Positions 15,451 to 24,036 of a stretch of DNA of 64,000 nucleotides are shown here, piece after piece. The translations under genes and the position numbers were made by a program. Within the stretch, counting starts at the first letter, position 1. Each line of letters opens with the position of its first letter. This DNA comes from Hymenobacter sediminis (GTDB lineage Bacteria; Bacteroidota; Bacteroidia; Cytophagales; Hymenobacteraceae), in assembly GCF_003231285.1 (NCBI RefSeq), contig NZ_QKNS01000012.1, positions 35,046-99,045 of the forward strand, written 5' to 3'. The notes under the pieces were generated by a model. It was given only the letters and a program-made list of their open reading frames with translations. It did no database searches and was not told the origin of the DNA.

Positions 15451-17223
15451 ATGACCAGACGACTGATTGTTGGATTTAACGACCTTTTTGATAGCGCTAC
15501 CCCTCCTACTTTAGCTGATTTGCTTCGCGGGGTCAGTCGTTTCTGGCTTTTACGATGCGTCACGCAACTGCTTGGCTATCAGAACCGCGTGCCGGCTGCC
15601 GAGCGTACCCTAAAAATGGACTTTGAGCGCATTTTCGGAGAGCGTGGACTCGTCGAAAAGCCCTTTGCGCAGCGCGCCTATGCCCACGTCTTAAGCTTTG
15701 GCCAGCAGTACGGAAAAGACGCCCTGAATGTGCTTCATCCCAAGCCCTTGCTGCAACTGTTTGAATATGCCTTCGAGCGACCGGACGAGCCGCATACAGT
15801 AAGTGACGAGGAACTGGAAGCCAGTCTCTTTCTGGCCTGCCTACTAGTTAACACGCCTTATATCGACCAACAGAGTGCCGCCAGCGCCGCCGCTAAACAG
15901 CTGCTGCCTACACCGACTGTACCGCGCTTCGCGCTCACGAGTATGTTCTCGGACTTTGAGCTGATAAATCAGCAACCGGTGCAGGTGTTGTGGGCGCAGC
16001 TCATCAAGTCGGCGCGTTTTTTTGAATTTTTGGAGTCAGATGAGAGATTCAGTCCTTTACTTCAGTCTTTCCTGACTTATTACGGGTGTACCACTTGGCA
16101 GGAGTACACCCGTCAAATTGCTGGGCTGGTCAAGCCGGTAATCTATGCAGACAAGCCGGGCCGTATCAGCGTTGCGGTTGCACCCGGGCCAGAATTTGAA
16201 GCCAGTCGAGCGTTTCTTAACCATTTTGCGCTGCAGCCCGGCCAGGAGCTGGACAAGGAGGATTTCACGAGTTTGCGGGAAACGCCCTTGTATGAGGAAG
16301 AGCCGGGAGTTTTCGTGCTCATCTACCCCGTGTTGGTGGTGGAAATGCTGCACAAGGGACTGTACTTTCAATTCAATAGGCTCAATAAGTTGCTCCCGGA
16401 GGCGGAGCAGGTAAGCGATTGGCGTTCGGTTTACTGCGACTTCTTCTCGGAGCAGCACCTGCTCTACGGTTTGCTTGATGCCGCTTTTCAAGGCCGTGGC
16501 TTAGCCCTTACTGGCACCGTCATCAAGGAAAGCAAGACATTAAAAGGTCAGGGTGAACCGGACTACTATTTCCGCAACGGACAGCGTGCTATTCTATTCG
16601 AATCAAAAGATGTCTTGGTGCCGAAGAACGCAAAGGCCGGAACTGATTTTACGGCCTACTTTGAAGAGGTGCGCAAGCGGTTTGATTACGAAACCAACAA
16701 AAAAGGCAGACTCGTAGACAAGGCCGCTCGGCAGCTGCTGCGCAACGTAGCCCGGCTGTTGGAAAAAGAGTTTCCACTGGATACCGACTACGACCCGGCA
16801 GAGCTGGTCATCTACCCGGTGTTGGTACTTCATGACCGCCTCTACAACGTGCCCGGCCTGAACGTGTTGGTTAACGATTGGTTCCAAGAGCAGTTGGCGT
16901 TGCGCGCCGAAAAAGGCTTGCCTGTGCACAACGTGCGTCCGCTGGTGATGGTGGACGTTGACACGGTTTTGGCCTTTCATGAGCATTTCCGGGACCAGCA
17001 ACTTGCATTTGAAGACGTTCTGGAGGAGTACTATAGCTACATACATCCCGACCTCAGCGTGGTGAAAAACGATGCGGAAGCCGAGAAGCTGATGATGCAG
17101 CAGGCTCATCCTTTTGCTTTGTTCTTGGAAAATTACGCGAGCGAAAGAGGGATGGCGCCGCTCCCAATGCAAAGTCTTTATGGATTGTTGCCCATTATCA
17201 ACAAAGGGGCAACGGATGAATAA
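15451..17223 (+). CDS. Large unknown protein with PD-(D/E)xK nuclease-like core
   Basis: Protein of 590 residues that I cannot assign to a named family. The segment at 369-386 reads EPDYYF, then ILFESKDV, giving Pro 370-Asp 371 and Glu 384-Ser-Lys 386, the exact PD..ExK spacing of restriction-type nucleases; a helix with FEEVRKRFDYETNKK follows. The N-terminal 350 residues are mostly helical with no known motif; the C-terminal part alternates hydrophobic strands (LVIYPVLVLHDRLY, VRPLVMVDVDTVL). No signal or membrane helix is seen. GC content is visibly lower than in neighbours and more A/T-ending codons are used, a sign of separate acquisition. A role in defence is inferred from motif and neighbours. 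Confidence 0.65.
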   Translation: MTRRLIVGFNDLFDSATPPTLADLLRGVSRFWLLRCVTQLLGYQNRVPAAERTLKMDFERIFGERGLVEKPFAQRAYAHVLSFGQQYGKDALNVLHPKPLLQLFEYAFERPDEPHTVSDEELEASLFLACLLVNTPYIDQQSAASAAAKQLLPTPTVPRFALTSMFSDFELINQQPVQVLWAQLIKSARFFEFLESDERFSPLLQSFLTYYGCTTWQEYTRQIAGLVKPVIYADKPGRISVAVAPGPEFEASRAFLNHFALQPGQELDKEDFTSLRETPLYEEEPGVFVLIYPVLVVEMLHKGLYFQFNRLNKLLPEAEQVSDWRSVYCDFFSEQHLLYGLLDAAFQGRGLALTGTVIKESKTLKGQGEPDYYFRNGQRAILFESKDVLVPKNAKAGTDFTAYFEEVRKRFDYETNKKGRLVDKAARQLLRNVARLLEKEFPLDTDYDPAELVIYPVLVLHDRLYNVPGLNVLVNDWFQEQLALRAEKGLPVHNVRPLVMVDVDTVLAFHEHFRDQQLAFEDVLEEYYSYIHPDLSVVKNDAEAEKLMMQQAHPFALFLENYASERGMAPLPMQSLYGLLPIINKGATDE

Positions 17224-17500
17224 CAAGGGTACGCGCCTGTTTAGCGTTTTCTCCAAAACCTTTCCGAACGGCTAAAGCTCCTTAGCACTTGGTCCTGTTG
17301 AAGTTATTCTCTGCAAGCTTCTGCCACCGCCTGCTGAGCCGGTCCAAGCCAACTAGCCCCTGGTTAAGATAGTGGGCTTCCTGCGGCAGCTGCAGGGCCA
17401 CTAACGCCGGGCTGTTTCGTGCTTTTTGCCGCCTTGGAATTGGGTAACTTGCCCACCTATTAGCCAGCCTGTTCCTGTACCCGTCGCCTCTCCTTTATCC

Positions 17501-18829
17501 ATGAGCACCACCCGCGAGCAGCAAAACATCGAGTGGAAGGAATCGTGGCGGCCGGAGTACTTTCAGTGGATTTGCGGCTTTGCCAATGCCCAAGGGGGCC
17601 GCATCTTCATCGGCAAAAACGACGACGGGCAGGTGGTGGGCCTGCCGGGCATCCGCAAACTGCTGGAAGATTTGCCCAACCAGGTGCGCGATTTGATGGG
17701 CATCCTGGTGGAAGTCAACCGCCACGAGGAAGGCGGGCTGGAGTTTCTGGAAATTGTCGTTGAGCCGTACCCCTACCCCATCAGCTACCGCGGTCAGTAC
17801 CATTTCCGCAGCGGCAGCACCAAGCAGGAGCTGCGTGGGCCGGCGCTGAGCGCGTTTCTGCTGCAGAAGCAGGGCAAGCGCTGGGACGGCGTACCGGTGC
17901 CGGGCGTCGCGGCGGCGGAGTTGTCGGCGGAAGCATTTGACTTGTTTCGCCAGCGCGCCGCCAAAAGCGGGCGCGTGGACGAGCAGGTGCTGCACGACGG
18001 TAACGAAGCCCTGCTCGACAACCTGAACCTCATCGACGGGGAGTACCTGAAGCGGGCCGCCGTGCTGCTGTTTCACCCCACGCCCGAGCGGTTCATCACC
18101 GGTGCCTACGTCAAGATTGGCTTCTTTGCCACGGACGACGATTTGCGCTACCAGGACGAGGTGCACGGGCCGCTGCTGGTGCAGGTGGAGCGCACGCTGG
18201 ATTTGTTGCAAACCAAATACGCCCGGGCCCAGGTGCGCTACGAAGGCGCCGGCCGGGTGGAAGAGCCGCCCTTTCCGGCGGCGGCCCTGCGCGAGGCACT
18301 GCTCAACGCGCTTGCCCACAAAGATTACAGCGGCGGCACGCCCGTGCAGATTAGCGTGTACCAGGACCGCCTGCAGTTCTGGAACGAGGGCCACCTGCCC
18401 GACAGCTGGACGGTGGAAAACCTGCTGCGCAAGCACCCGTCCAAACCCTTCAACCCGGACGTGGCCAACACCCTGTTCCGGGCCGGCTACATCGAATCCT
18501 GGGGCCGCGGCACCATCAAGATGTTGAACGAGTGCCGCGCGGCGCACCTGCCGGCCCCGCGCTTCTACTTCGAGGCCTCGGGGTTCGTGGTGGCGTTTGC
18601 CGCCTACTCGGTGGCCTACTGGCAGGCCCAGGGCGTGCGCGCCGACCTGGCGCCGGTGCTCCTCTACGCCGCGCAGCACGGCAGCATCACCAACACCGTG
18701 GTGCAGCAGCAGCTGGGCGTAAGCAAGCCCACCGCCACCCGCTACCTGAGCGAGTTAGAAAAGGGCGGCTGGCTGCAGAAGTCCGGCAAAACAGGGGTGG
18801 GCACGCAGTACACGCTCACCGAATCCTAA
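17501..18829 (+). CDS. Schlafen/AlbA_2-domain protein with GHKL-like ATPase and winged helix (RecG-like COG2865)
   Basis: ATG 17501 gives 442 residues. Residues about 5-125 are the AlbA_2 / Schlafen-type nucleic-acid-binding domain: NIEWKESWRPEYFQWICGFAN, GGRIFIGKNDDGQVVG, and PYPISYRGQYHFRSGS. Residues about 265-370 match the ATPase-like C-terminal part (ALREALLNALAHKDYSGG, VYQDRLQFWNEGHLPD, LFRAGYIESWGRGTIKML). The end is a winged helix (NTVVQQQLGVSKPTATRYLSELEKGGWL). Proteins of this build act as transcription or DNA-interaction factors; some sit in defence islands. It follows the two nuclease-like genes on the same strand after a 277-bp gap. Confidence 0.85.
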   Translation: MSTTREQQNIEWKESWRPEYFQWICGFANAQGGRIFIGKNDDGQVVGLPGIRKLLEDLPNQVRDLMGILVEVNRHEEGGLEFLEIVVEPYPYPISYRGQYHFRSGSTKQELRGPALSAFLLQKQGKRWDGVPVPGVAAAELSAEAFDLFRQRAAKSGRVDEQVLHDGNEALLDNLNLIDGEYLKRAAVLLFHPTPERFITGAYVKIGFFATDDDLRYQDEVHGPLLVQVERTLDLLQTKYARAQVRYEGAGRVEEPPFPAAALREALLNALAHKDYSGGTPVQISVYQDRLQFWNEGHLPDSWTVENLLRKHPSKPFNPDVANTLFRAGYIESWGRGTIKMLNECRAAHLPAPRFYFEASGFVVAFAAYSVAYWQAQGVRADLAPVLLYAAQHGSITNTVVQQQLGVSKPTATRYLSELEKGGWLQKSGKTGVGTQYTLTES

Positions 18830-19456
18830 AGGGCTCACAAAGGGCTCACCACTCGCGGGTAGGAATTGCTAAAAGTGCCCAGGAAGCGTATAAACGCCGT
18901 TTTTGGCAGATTTATGTGCCATCGCAATGGGCTCAGCATGGGCTCACGGGGCCACCCGTAGGCAGCAGCTAGTAAAAAAAGCGGCGCGGCGCTGCCGAAT
19001 CTGTGCTACAGGCGTGCGACGGGCGCGCAAGCTCGGCTGCACACGAGTAAGGCACCGGCCGTGACGAGCCCCGGCCATCCTCATGGCACCTTTAGGACCC
19101 GGTTACTAACAATTTTGCAGGCCAGAATGCCAAAACCACGTCCGGTTTGGGCGTAATGGCTAGTTTTGCCTGACAAACTGATTGCCGAGTATGCTGGCTT
19201 TGAAATCCTACGCTTTGCCTAGTAGCCCCTCGTCAGCAGGCCTTGCCGCAGACTGGCTGAGCTGGGCTCGCCGTCAGCCGCTGCCCATCCAGCAGCGGCC
19301 CGCCCTGTTTGTGGGCTCCCTCGCGTAACGCTTCCCCGTCGCAGCTCTGCCCCGCGCCCTACTCGGTAGTCGGGTGGTTGCTGTCCCACCTCCCGCCCGG
19401 CCCCCAAGTTGGCCGCGGGCGAGGCGTTTTCATTCCTTTTCGTTGACGTTACTGCT
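18830..19456. other. Intergenic region without a supported gene
   Basis: No reading frame with convincing codon use is seen. GGGCTCAC or GGGCTCAG occurs four times between 18831 and 18948, in two pairs. The rest is mixed sequence without a tRNA, IS end or terminator that I can recognise. Confidence 0.4.
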
Positions 19457-19717
19457 ATGGCCGCGAGCCCCTATCGCCGCTTTTCCAGCCTCTGCCCGAC
19501 CGTGCAGGCGCTGGTGATTCGGCTTATCCAAGAAGAATTCACCCCATTGCTACCCCTTTCCGCGGAAGTGCCCGCGGCTGCCTGGACCCGGGCCGTGGCG
19601 CTGGCCGACCCCACCTTGCTGTATTGCACCGCCCAGGAGCCAGTCATTCGGCTGTGCCCGGAATCCTACGAGCAGCTACGGGCATGCCTGCAGCGCGAGC
19701 TGGTCGGAGTGGGGTAA
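19457..19717 (+). CDS. Hypothetical protein (86 aa)
   Basis: ATG 19457 gives MAASPYRRF and 86 residues; the earlier in-frame start has no support. The sequence is helical and slightly acidic, with FSSLCPTVQALVIRLIQEEF and a C-terminal ESYEQLRACLQREL helix. No family is recognised. A good terminator follows within 15 bp, which supports transcription. It lies alone between the Schlafen-like gene and the end of the convergent conjugation operon. Confidence 0.5.
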   Translation: MAASPYRRFSSLCPTVQALVIRLIQEEFTPLLPLSAEVPAAAWTRAVALADPTLLYCTAQEPVIRLCPESYEQLRACLQRELVGVG

Positions 19718-19731
19718 TTAACTCCAACAAC

Positions 19732-19765
19732 AAAGGCCGACCAAGAAACCTAGTCGGCCTTTATG
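19732..19765. terminator. Bidirectional terminator between small gene and tra operon
   Basis: Perfect 10-bp stem AAAGGCCGAC / GTCGGCCTTT with an 11-base loop. The AAA and TTT flanks allow function on both strands, fitting the convergent genes on each side. Confidence 0.75.
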
Positions 19766-19854
19766 AGGACCATTAAGAACGGACAGCCGCACCAACGGCA
19801 CGAGGCCGGCAGCGCCCGGGGCCGCCTGTGGGCAGGACGAAATGCATTTCTTCC

Positions 19855-20244
19855 CTACTGCCCAATCACGTACACCGGCAAGGCCTGGGCATCGGCGCCG
19901 CGGCCGGTTTCCTTTTTCACTTCCTTCCCGTCGAGCAGAATGGCAGCCGTGATTTCCGAGGCGGCCGTGCCCCCGTCGAGGCTGGCCAGCAGGCTGAGGT
20001 GGTCCCCCTGCTTCATGGTGCGCTTGAAGCGGTAGGTTGCTGGCAGCGGCACGTTGTTGACGGTAGTCGTGCCGCCGCTTTCGTTGTCGTAGCTGATGTA
20101 GTCCGACACCGGGGCCGTGGTGGAGGAAATGCGGTACTCGACCTGGTATTCTTTGGGGCCGGTGGGCGTCGCGTCGTCCTTGGCGCAGCTGCTGGCCGTG
20201 GCTAGGGCGGCGCAGCTCAGGAGCAGGGAGGCAAGTCGTTTCAT
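19855..20244 (-). CDS. Small lipoprotein, MmpS-like fold, last gene of tra operon
   Basis: Protein of 129 residues with a lipoprotein signal (lipobox ATASSC, Cys about residue 20). The mature part reads as one beta-sandwich: YQVEYRISSTTAPVSDYISY, then NNVPLPATYRFKRTMKQG and ITAAILLDGKEVKKETG. The order of strands and the LP turn resemble MmpS-type transport accessory proteins, though the similarity is weak and inferred by eye. It starts 15 bp after the traO stop, so it probably belongs to the same transcript. Function unknown. Confidence 0.65.
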   Translation of the reverse strand: MKRLASLLLSCAALATASSCAKDDATPTGPKEYQVEYRISSTTAPVSDYISYDNESGGTTTVNNVPLPATYRFKRTMKQGDHLSLLASLDGGTAASEITAAILLDGKEVKKETGRGADAQALPVYVIGQ

Positions 20245-20259
20245 CGTGCAGAAAGGGAG

Positions 20260-20799
20260 TTAGCGGAAATGATACCGCAGGCCGGCGCTGGCGTAGCCGG
20301 GCCATTGGTCGAGCAGGGGATTGTTGAAGAGGTAGCCCTTGGTGGCGGTGGCCACCAGCGAGAAGCGGTTGCCCAGGAACACGTCCGCCTCGGCTCCGGC
20401 CTGCGGGCCGTAGGTGAAGCGCTGGGGTTGCTGTGCGTCGGCCGCGGGCTCGCCGGTGCTGTGCTCGCCCGTGCGCTCGTAGCTGGCGCCGGCCCCGAGC
20501 AGCAGGTGCACGTAGACGACTTCGCCCAGGCGAAACAGCTGCGGCGCGAGCAGCACCCGCCCCGCGTAGCTGGCGTAGTCGCCGCGGCCGCGGAGGGTGC
20601 CCGTTTCGCGCAGGCCGCTGGCGCGCAGGGCCAGGTGGTTGGTGAGCAGGCTGGTGTAGCTCAGCTCGTAGTAGGTGCCTGGTTCGGAGCGGCCGAGGTG
20701 GGCGCCCCAGCTGGCCATGTGTTGAACGTGGCGCTGGGCGGAGGCCGGCACGGCGCCGGCCCCCGCCAGCAGCAGGGCCACTAGCAAGAGGTTCTTCAT
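20260..20799 (-). CDS. traO: Conjugative transfer protein TraO (outer-membrane beta-barrel)
   Basis: Protein of 179 residues with a signal peptide (ends ASAQR) and alternating amphipathic strands, ending in the outer-membrane signature GLRYHFR with terminal aromatic/Arg residues. TraO of Bacteroidetes conjugative elements has this size (about 180-200) and is placed after traM/traN. It is thought to contribute the outer-membrane part of the mating channel. Assignment rests on size, fold pattern and position in the operon. Confidence 0.75.
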   Translation of the reverse strand: MKNLLLVALLLAGAGAVPASAQRHVQHMASWGAHLGRSEPGTYYELSYTSLLTNHLALRASGLRETGTLRGRGDYASYAGRVLLAPQLFRLGEVVYVHLLLGAGASYERTGEHSTGEPAADAQQPQRFTYGPQAGAEADVFLGNRFSLVATATKGYLFNNPLLDQWPGYASAGLRYHFR

Positions 20800-20805
20800 A
20801 GGGGG

Positions 20806-21696
20806 TTAGTGGCGGGGGCGGGCCCGGTCCGCTTTGATAAGGGCGTTTTGCACCAGGATGTCGGAGTAAACCATTTCGGCCGCCTGCCGCGAAGGGCCGG
20901 GCTGGGCGGCTTCGGCCAGCAGGCGGTCGGCTTCCTGGCGCAGCTGCATGGCCTTAATCATGTTGTCGTTCGAGGTGTTCAGGGCCACCATCCGCTCGCC
21001 TTCGGTCATGGCGTAGCGGCCGGGGTTCTTGAGCGTGGCGTTCATCTCGATGCTCTGCTGGGTCATCTCGTCGGCAATCTTGTAGTAGCCGAAAGCGGTG
21101 GCAATCTTCTTTTTCTGCATCATCTCCTCGTAGGCGAACGTGGAGACGGCCGCTTCCTCGCGCTTGAGCTGATACTCGCGGGAACTCATGCGGTTGTTGC
21201 CCGCCGTGGCGCCGGAGCCGAAGCGCGAAAACACGTCGTACACCGTGTTCAGGTCCTGCTGGGGGTTGTTGAGCTGCAGGGCCTGGCGAAGGCGCTCGGC
21301 TTTCTGAAACACGGGCATGTATTGGTTGCTCTGCCCCCGGCCCGACATGGCCAGGGCACGGGCAAACAGCTCCTGCGGGTTGGAGAGGCGCAAATCCTGA
21401 ATGCTCTGCACCTTGCGCAGGTCGGCCTGCACCTGGCGCTGTAGCTGCAGGGTCTGGTCGGTGATATCCTTCACCTGCCCGGTGATGTCCTTGGTGACGC
21501 CGGCAATCTGCTTGGCGTCCTTGATAACCTGGTAGTTCTTGACCGTTTCGGTCCACTGTTTCAGGTGCTTGGCAAACTCACCGATGTGCACGCCCATGTG
21601 CAGTGGGTCGTTCACGACGGCCTGGGCCGCCGCATTGGTCGAGGGAGCGAGAATCAGGGCCAGGGCAACGAGGGCCGGCAAAAGCGTCTTTTTCAT
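20806..21696 (-). CDS. Conjugal transfer protein, TrbJ/VirB5-like
   Basis: Protein of 296 residues with a signal peptide (about 1-25) and long helices rich in Gln, Lys and Met. Near the N-terminus HIGEFAKHLKQWTETVKNYQVIKDAKQIAG matches the early helix of TrbJ/VirB5 pilus-tip proteins (kept here as separate short parts: HLKQWTETVKNY and VIKDAKQIAG). VirB5-type proteins sit at the pilus tip and help cell contact. In CTnDOT-type operons the corresponding traI lies between traG and traJ; here the gene is placed after traM, a different order. Confidence 0.7.
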   Translation of the reverse strand: MKKTLLPALVALALILAPSTNAAAQAVVNDPLHMGVHIGEFAKHLKQWTETVKNYQVIKDAKQIAGVTKDITGQVKDITDQTLQLQRQVQADLRKVQSIQDLRLSNPQELFARALAMSGRGQSNQYMPVFQKAERLRQALQLNNPQQDLNTVYDVFSRFGSGATAGNNRMSSREYQLKREEAAVSTFAYEEMMQKKKIATAFGYYKIADEMTQQSIEMNATLKNPGRYAMTEGERMVALNTSNDNMIKAMQLRQEADRLLAEAAQPGPSRQAAEMVYSDILVQNALIKADRARPRH

Positions 21697-21720
21697 CGTC
21701 GTATCGGTTAGGTGGAAGAA

Positions 21721-23103
21721 TTAGCGCGCGGCCGCTTCTGGGCCGAGCTGGCCGGCCGCCGCGGTGGTAATCAGGATGGGGTAGCCATCGGGCAGCAGCA
21801 CGTCGCGCAGCTTGGTGCGGGTCTTGGGCCGCGAGAGCACCGAGGCGGCCACGCGGCCGCCCACACCCACCACGGAGTTGGCGGCCGAAGCCGAGCGGTC
21901 GATGGCCGTGCTGATTTCCTGGGTGGTCTGCTGCTGCAACTCATTGCCGGCCATGCCGGCTTCGCGGGCCACGCGCTTCACCGGGTCAATCATGATGCCC
22001 GGCATGTAGTTGAAGTCGTAGATGTCGGCCTGCACCCGCGTCGGCCCGAGGCGGTTCACTTCCAGCGTCACGTTGTTGGTGCCCACGGTGGCCACGCCGG
22101 CAAAGACCATGTTTTTGGGAAAGGTCACACCGGACACCACCGCGTCTTCCAGCAAGCGCAGGATAACCACCGAGCCGGTGCGCACCTTCTGCTCGCCGTT
22201 GATGACGCACTTGAAAAATACGTCCGGGGCCAGCTGCTGCTCGCGCTGGCTGCCCTGGGCCATCATCCGGCTGGCATTGCCCACTTTCACGGTGTTGAAG
22301 CCATCCAGGCCGGGGGCACTCATGCGGGTGGCCAGCAGCTGCGCGGTCTGGTTGGGGTCGCGGTAGCGCTTGCCGGTCATGCGCTCGTACGCCGCGCGGG
22401 TTTCCGGGGGCGAGGAGCCCAGCATGGCCAGCACGTCCGGGTCGGTTTCAAACGGGGTGCCATCCACGTCGCGGGCCGGGACCAGCCCACGGACCGCCCG
22501 GCCGGAACCCGTGCCCGTGCGGCGGCCGCCGCCACCGCTGGCCGTCAGGCGCCGGCGCGGCACCACCAGGGTTTGGGCGCGGTAGGAGCCCGTGGCCGGG
22601 TCCTGAATCGTGGTTTCGATGGTGTCCACGTCGGCCGCGGCCAGGCGGGCGGCTTCCGCGCGACGGGCTGCGGCTTGGGCGGCGGCCTGCGCCCGGCGCC
22701 GCTTGCGCAGGGCCAGCCCGGTGGTATCGACGGCAAACACGTCCACGACGTCCTGGTCGTAAGCGCTCTGGGCATCCTGCTCGGCGCGGCGCTGGGCTTC
22801 GATTTGGGCCGAGGGCGAGGCGACCGGGGCCGGGGGCGCCGCTTCCACCGAGGGAATTTCAGGCTCGATGTTGGCCGAGGCGGCCGCGACCGGTTCGCGC
22901 TCCTGCTGGGCCGCCCGCTGGGCGGCCTTCAGCCACAGCAGCAGGCCGCCGATGATGAGCACCAGCAGCAGACCGGCCAGGGCCATCCAGTTGGCGCGCA
23001 GCACTTCGGCGGGTGTGCGCTTGACCGGCGCCGGTGCGGGCTGACCGGCATCCGGCGTCGAAACGGCGCGCGTATCGGGCGTGTGGGGAATGATGGGTTC
23101 CAT
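21721..23103 (-). CDS. traM: Conjugative transfer protein TraM (VirB10-like)
   Basis: Protein of 460 residues. A short cytoplasmic start (Pro-rich, about 1-38) is followed by one transmembrane helix (LAGLLLVLIIGGLLLWL, about 42-58), a long Ala/Arg/Gln-rich periplasmic linker (about 60-210) and a C-terminal beta domain with KCVINGEQKVRTGSVVILRL and KNMVFAGVATVGTNNVTLEV. This is the usual layout of the Bacteroidetes TraM family and of VirB10, which spans the envelope and senses ATP energy to gate the channel. The gene starts 14 bp after traN. Confidence 0.88.
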   Translation of the reverse strand: MEPIIPHTPDTRAVSTPDAGQPAPAPVKRTPAEVLRANWMALAGLLLVLIIGGLLLWLKAAQRAAQQEREPVAAASANIEPEIPSVEAAPPAPVASPSAQIEAQRRAEQDAQSAYDQDVVDVFAVDTTGLALRKRRRAQAAAQAAARRAEAARLAAADVDTIETTIQDPATGSYRAQTLVVPRRRLTASGGGGRRTGTGSGRAVRGLVPARDVDGTPFETDPDVLAMLGSSPPETRAAYERMTGKRYRDPNQTAQLLATRMSAPGLDGFNTVKVGNASRMMAQGSQREQQLAPDVFFKCVINGEQKVRTGSVVILRLLEDAVVSGVTFPKNMVFAGVATVGTNNVTLEVNRLGPTRVQADIYDFNYMPGIMIDPVKRVAREAGMAGNELQQQTTQEISTAIDRSASAANSVVGVGGRVAASVLSRPKTRTKLRDVLLPDGYPILITTAAAGQLGPEAAAR

Positions 23104-23117
23104 AGCGAGCAGGGGCG

Positions 23118-24017
23118 TTAAATGGTGGCAGCGCGGTTAATCACGCGGGAGGGCACGGGCAGCACCAGCACCCGGGCGCCGTTGAGCTCGCGCAGCGTTA
23201 CTTCCAGGTAGCCGCGCTCGGTGGCCGCGTACAGGGGAATGGCGTAGGTCAGGTAGCCCGTGGTGCGGCCGGTGATGACCTGGTTCGGGCGGCCGCCCGA
23301 GGGCGCCAGCGGGCGCCGGGCCTCGTTCTTTTTGCGGGCCAGGAACTTCTTCTGAGCATTTTCCACCAGCTGGAAGTCGGTGAAATCCACGTTGTAGTCG
23401 ATGTTGGTCTTGTTGATGACCTTGAAGCGCAGGTAAGTGAAATCCTTGTCGTTGCGCACGTTGGCCAGCGACAGCACCAAATCATTATCGACCACGGCCA
23501 CGGCCTGATGCTCCTCCCGGGCTTTGCGCAGCTGGCTGAGCTTGCCCTCGACGACGGCTTTCTTTTCCCGCTCCTTATCCAGGGCCAGTTCGTTTTCGGG
23601 GGCCGCCCCGGCGGAAGCGGTGCTTTTGCCGTTGATGCTCAGCGCGCCGTCTTTCTGGAAGTCGTAGAGCTGCAGCACCGGGCGGCCCGTGTACACGAGC
23701 CGGCCCATCCAGTACTTGGAGCCGTAGCGGATGAGCATGGGGGTAGGCGGCACGTGCTTGCGCTTGGCGCGCACAAACACGGCGTTGGCCTCAATCTTCA
23801 CCAGGTAGTTGCCGGCCATGCCCACGTCGACCAGCGACACGGGCCCGCCAAAGACCAGGTAGGTAGTGGAGGAATCGGAAACGGCCACGTCCAGCAAATT
23901 ATCGGAAGTGACCACAGCCGGAGCCGGGGTGGCAGCAGTAGTTTGCGCGGCCGAAGGTGCCGGAGCGGAGAGCAAGGAAAGCAGCCCTAACAGGGCCGGA
24001 AGAGTGTAGAGTCGCAT
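23118..24017 (-). CDS. traN: Conjugative transfer protein TraN (DUF4138, VirB9-like)
   Basis: ATG 24017 is preferred over a TTG three codons upstream. The 299-residue protein has a signal peptide and a beta-rich body. TYLVFGGPVSLVDVGMAGNY and AVFVRAKRKHVPPTPMLI are the early DUF4138 motifs, and the C-terminal half has FTYLRFKVINKTNIDYNVDF and GYLEVTLRELNG. TraN is the VirB9-like part of the core complex. In CTnDOT traN follows traM, whereas here it precedes it. Confidence 0.87.
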   Translation of the reverse strand: MRLYTLPALLGLLSLLSAPAPSAAQTTAATPAPAVVTSDNLLDVAVSDSSTTYLVFGGPVSLVDVGMAGNYLVKIEANAVFVRAKRKHVPPTPMLIRYGSKYWMGRLVYTGRPVLQLYDFQKDGALSINGKSTASAGAAPENELALDKEREKKAVVEGKLSQLRKAREEHQAVAVVDNDLVLSLANVRNDKDFTYLRFKVINKTNIDYNVDFTDFQLVENAQKKFLARKKNEARRPLAPSGGRPNQVITGRTTGYLTYAIPLYAATERGYLEVTLRELNGARVLVLPVPSRVINRAATI

Positions 24018-24036
24018 CGGAGACAAGGATGGGTGA

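Noticed and set aside
17282..17440. Minus-strand tail that reads plausibly as protein (…LPQEAHYLNQGLVGLDRLSR… then stop)
   Set aside because: No start codon and no family match; perhaps a relic, but too short to support as a feature.
18831..18948. GGGCTCAC/GGGCTCAG repeats as a regulatory array
   Set aside because: Only four short copies with irregular spacing; chance is likely in GC-rich sequence.
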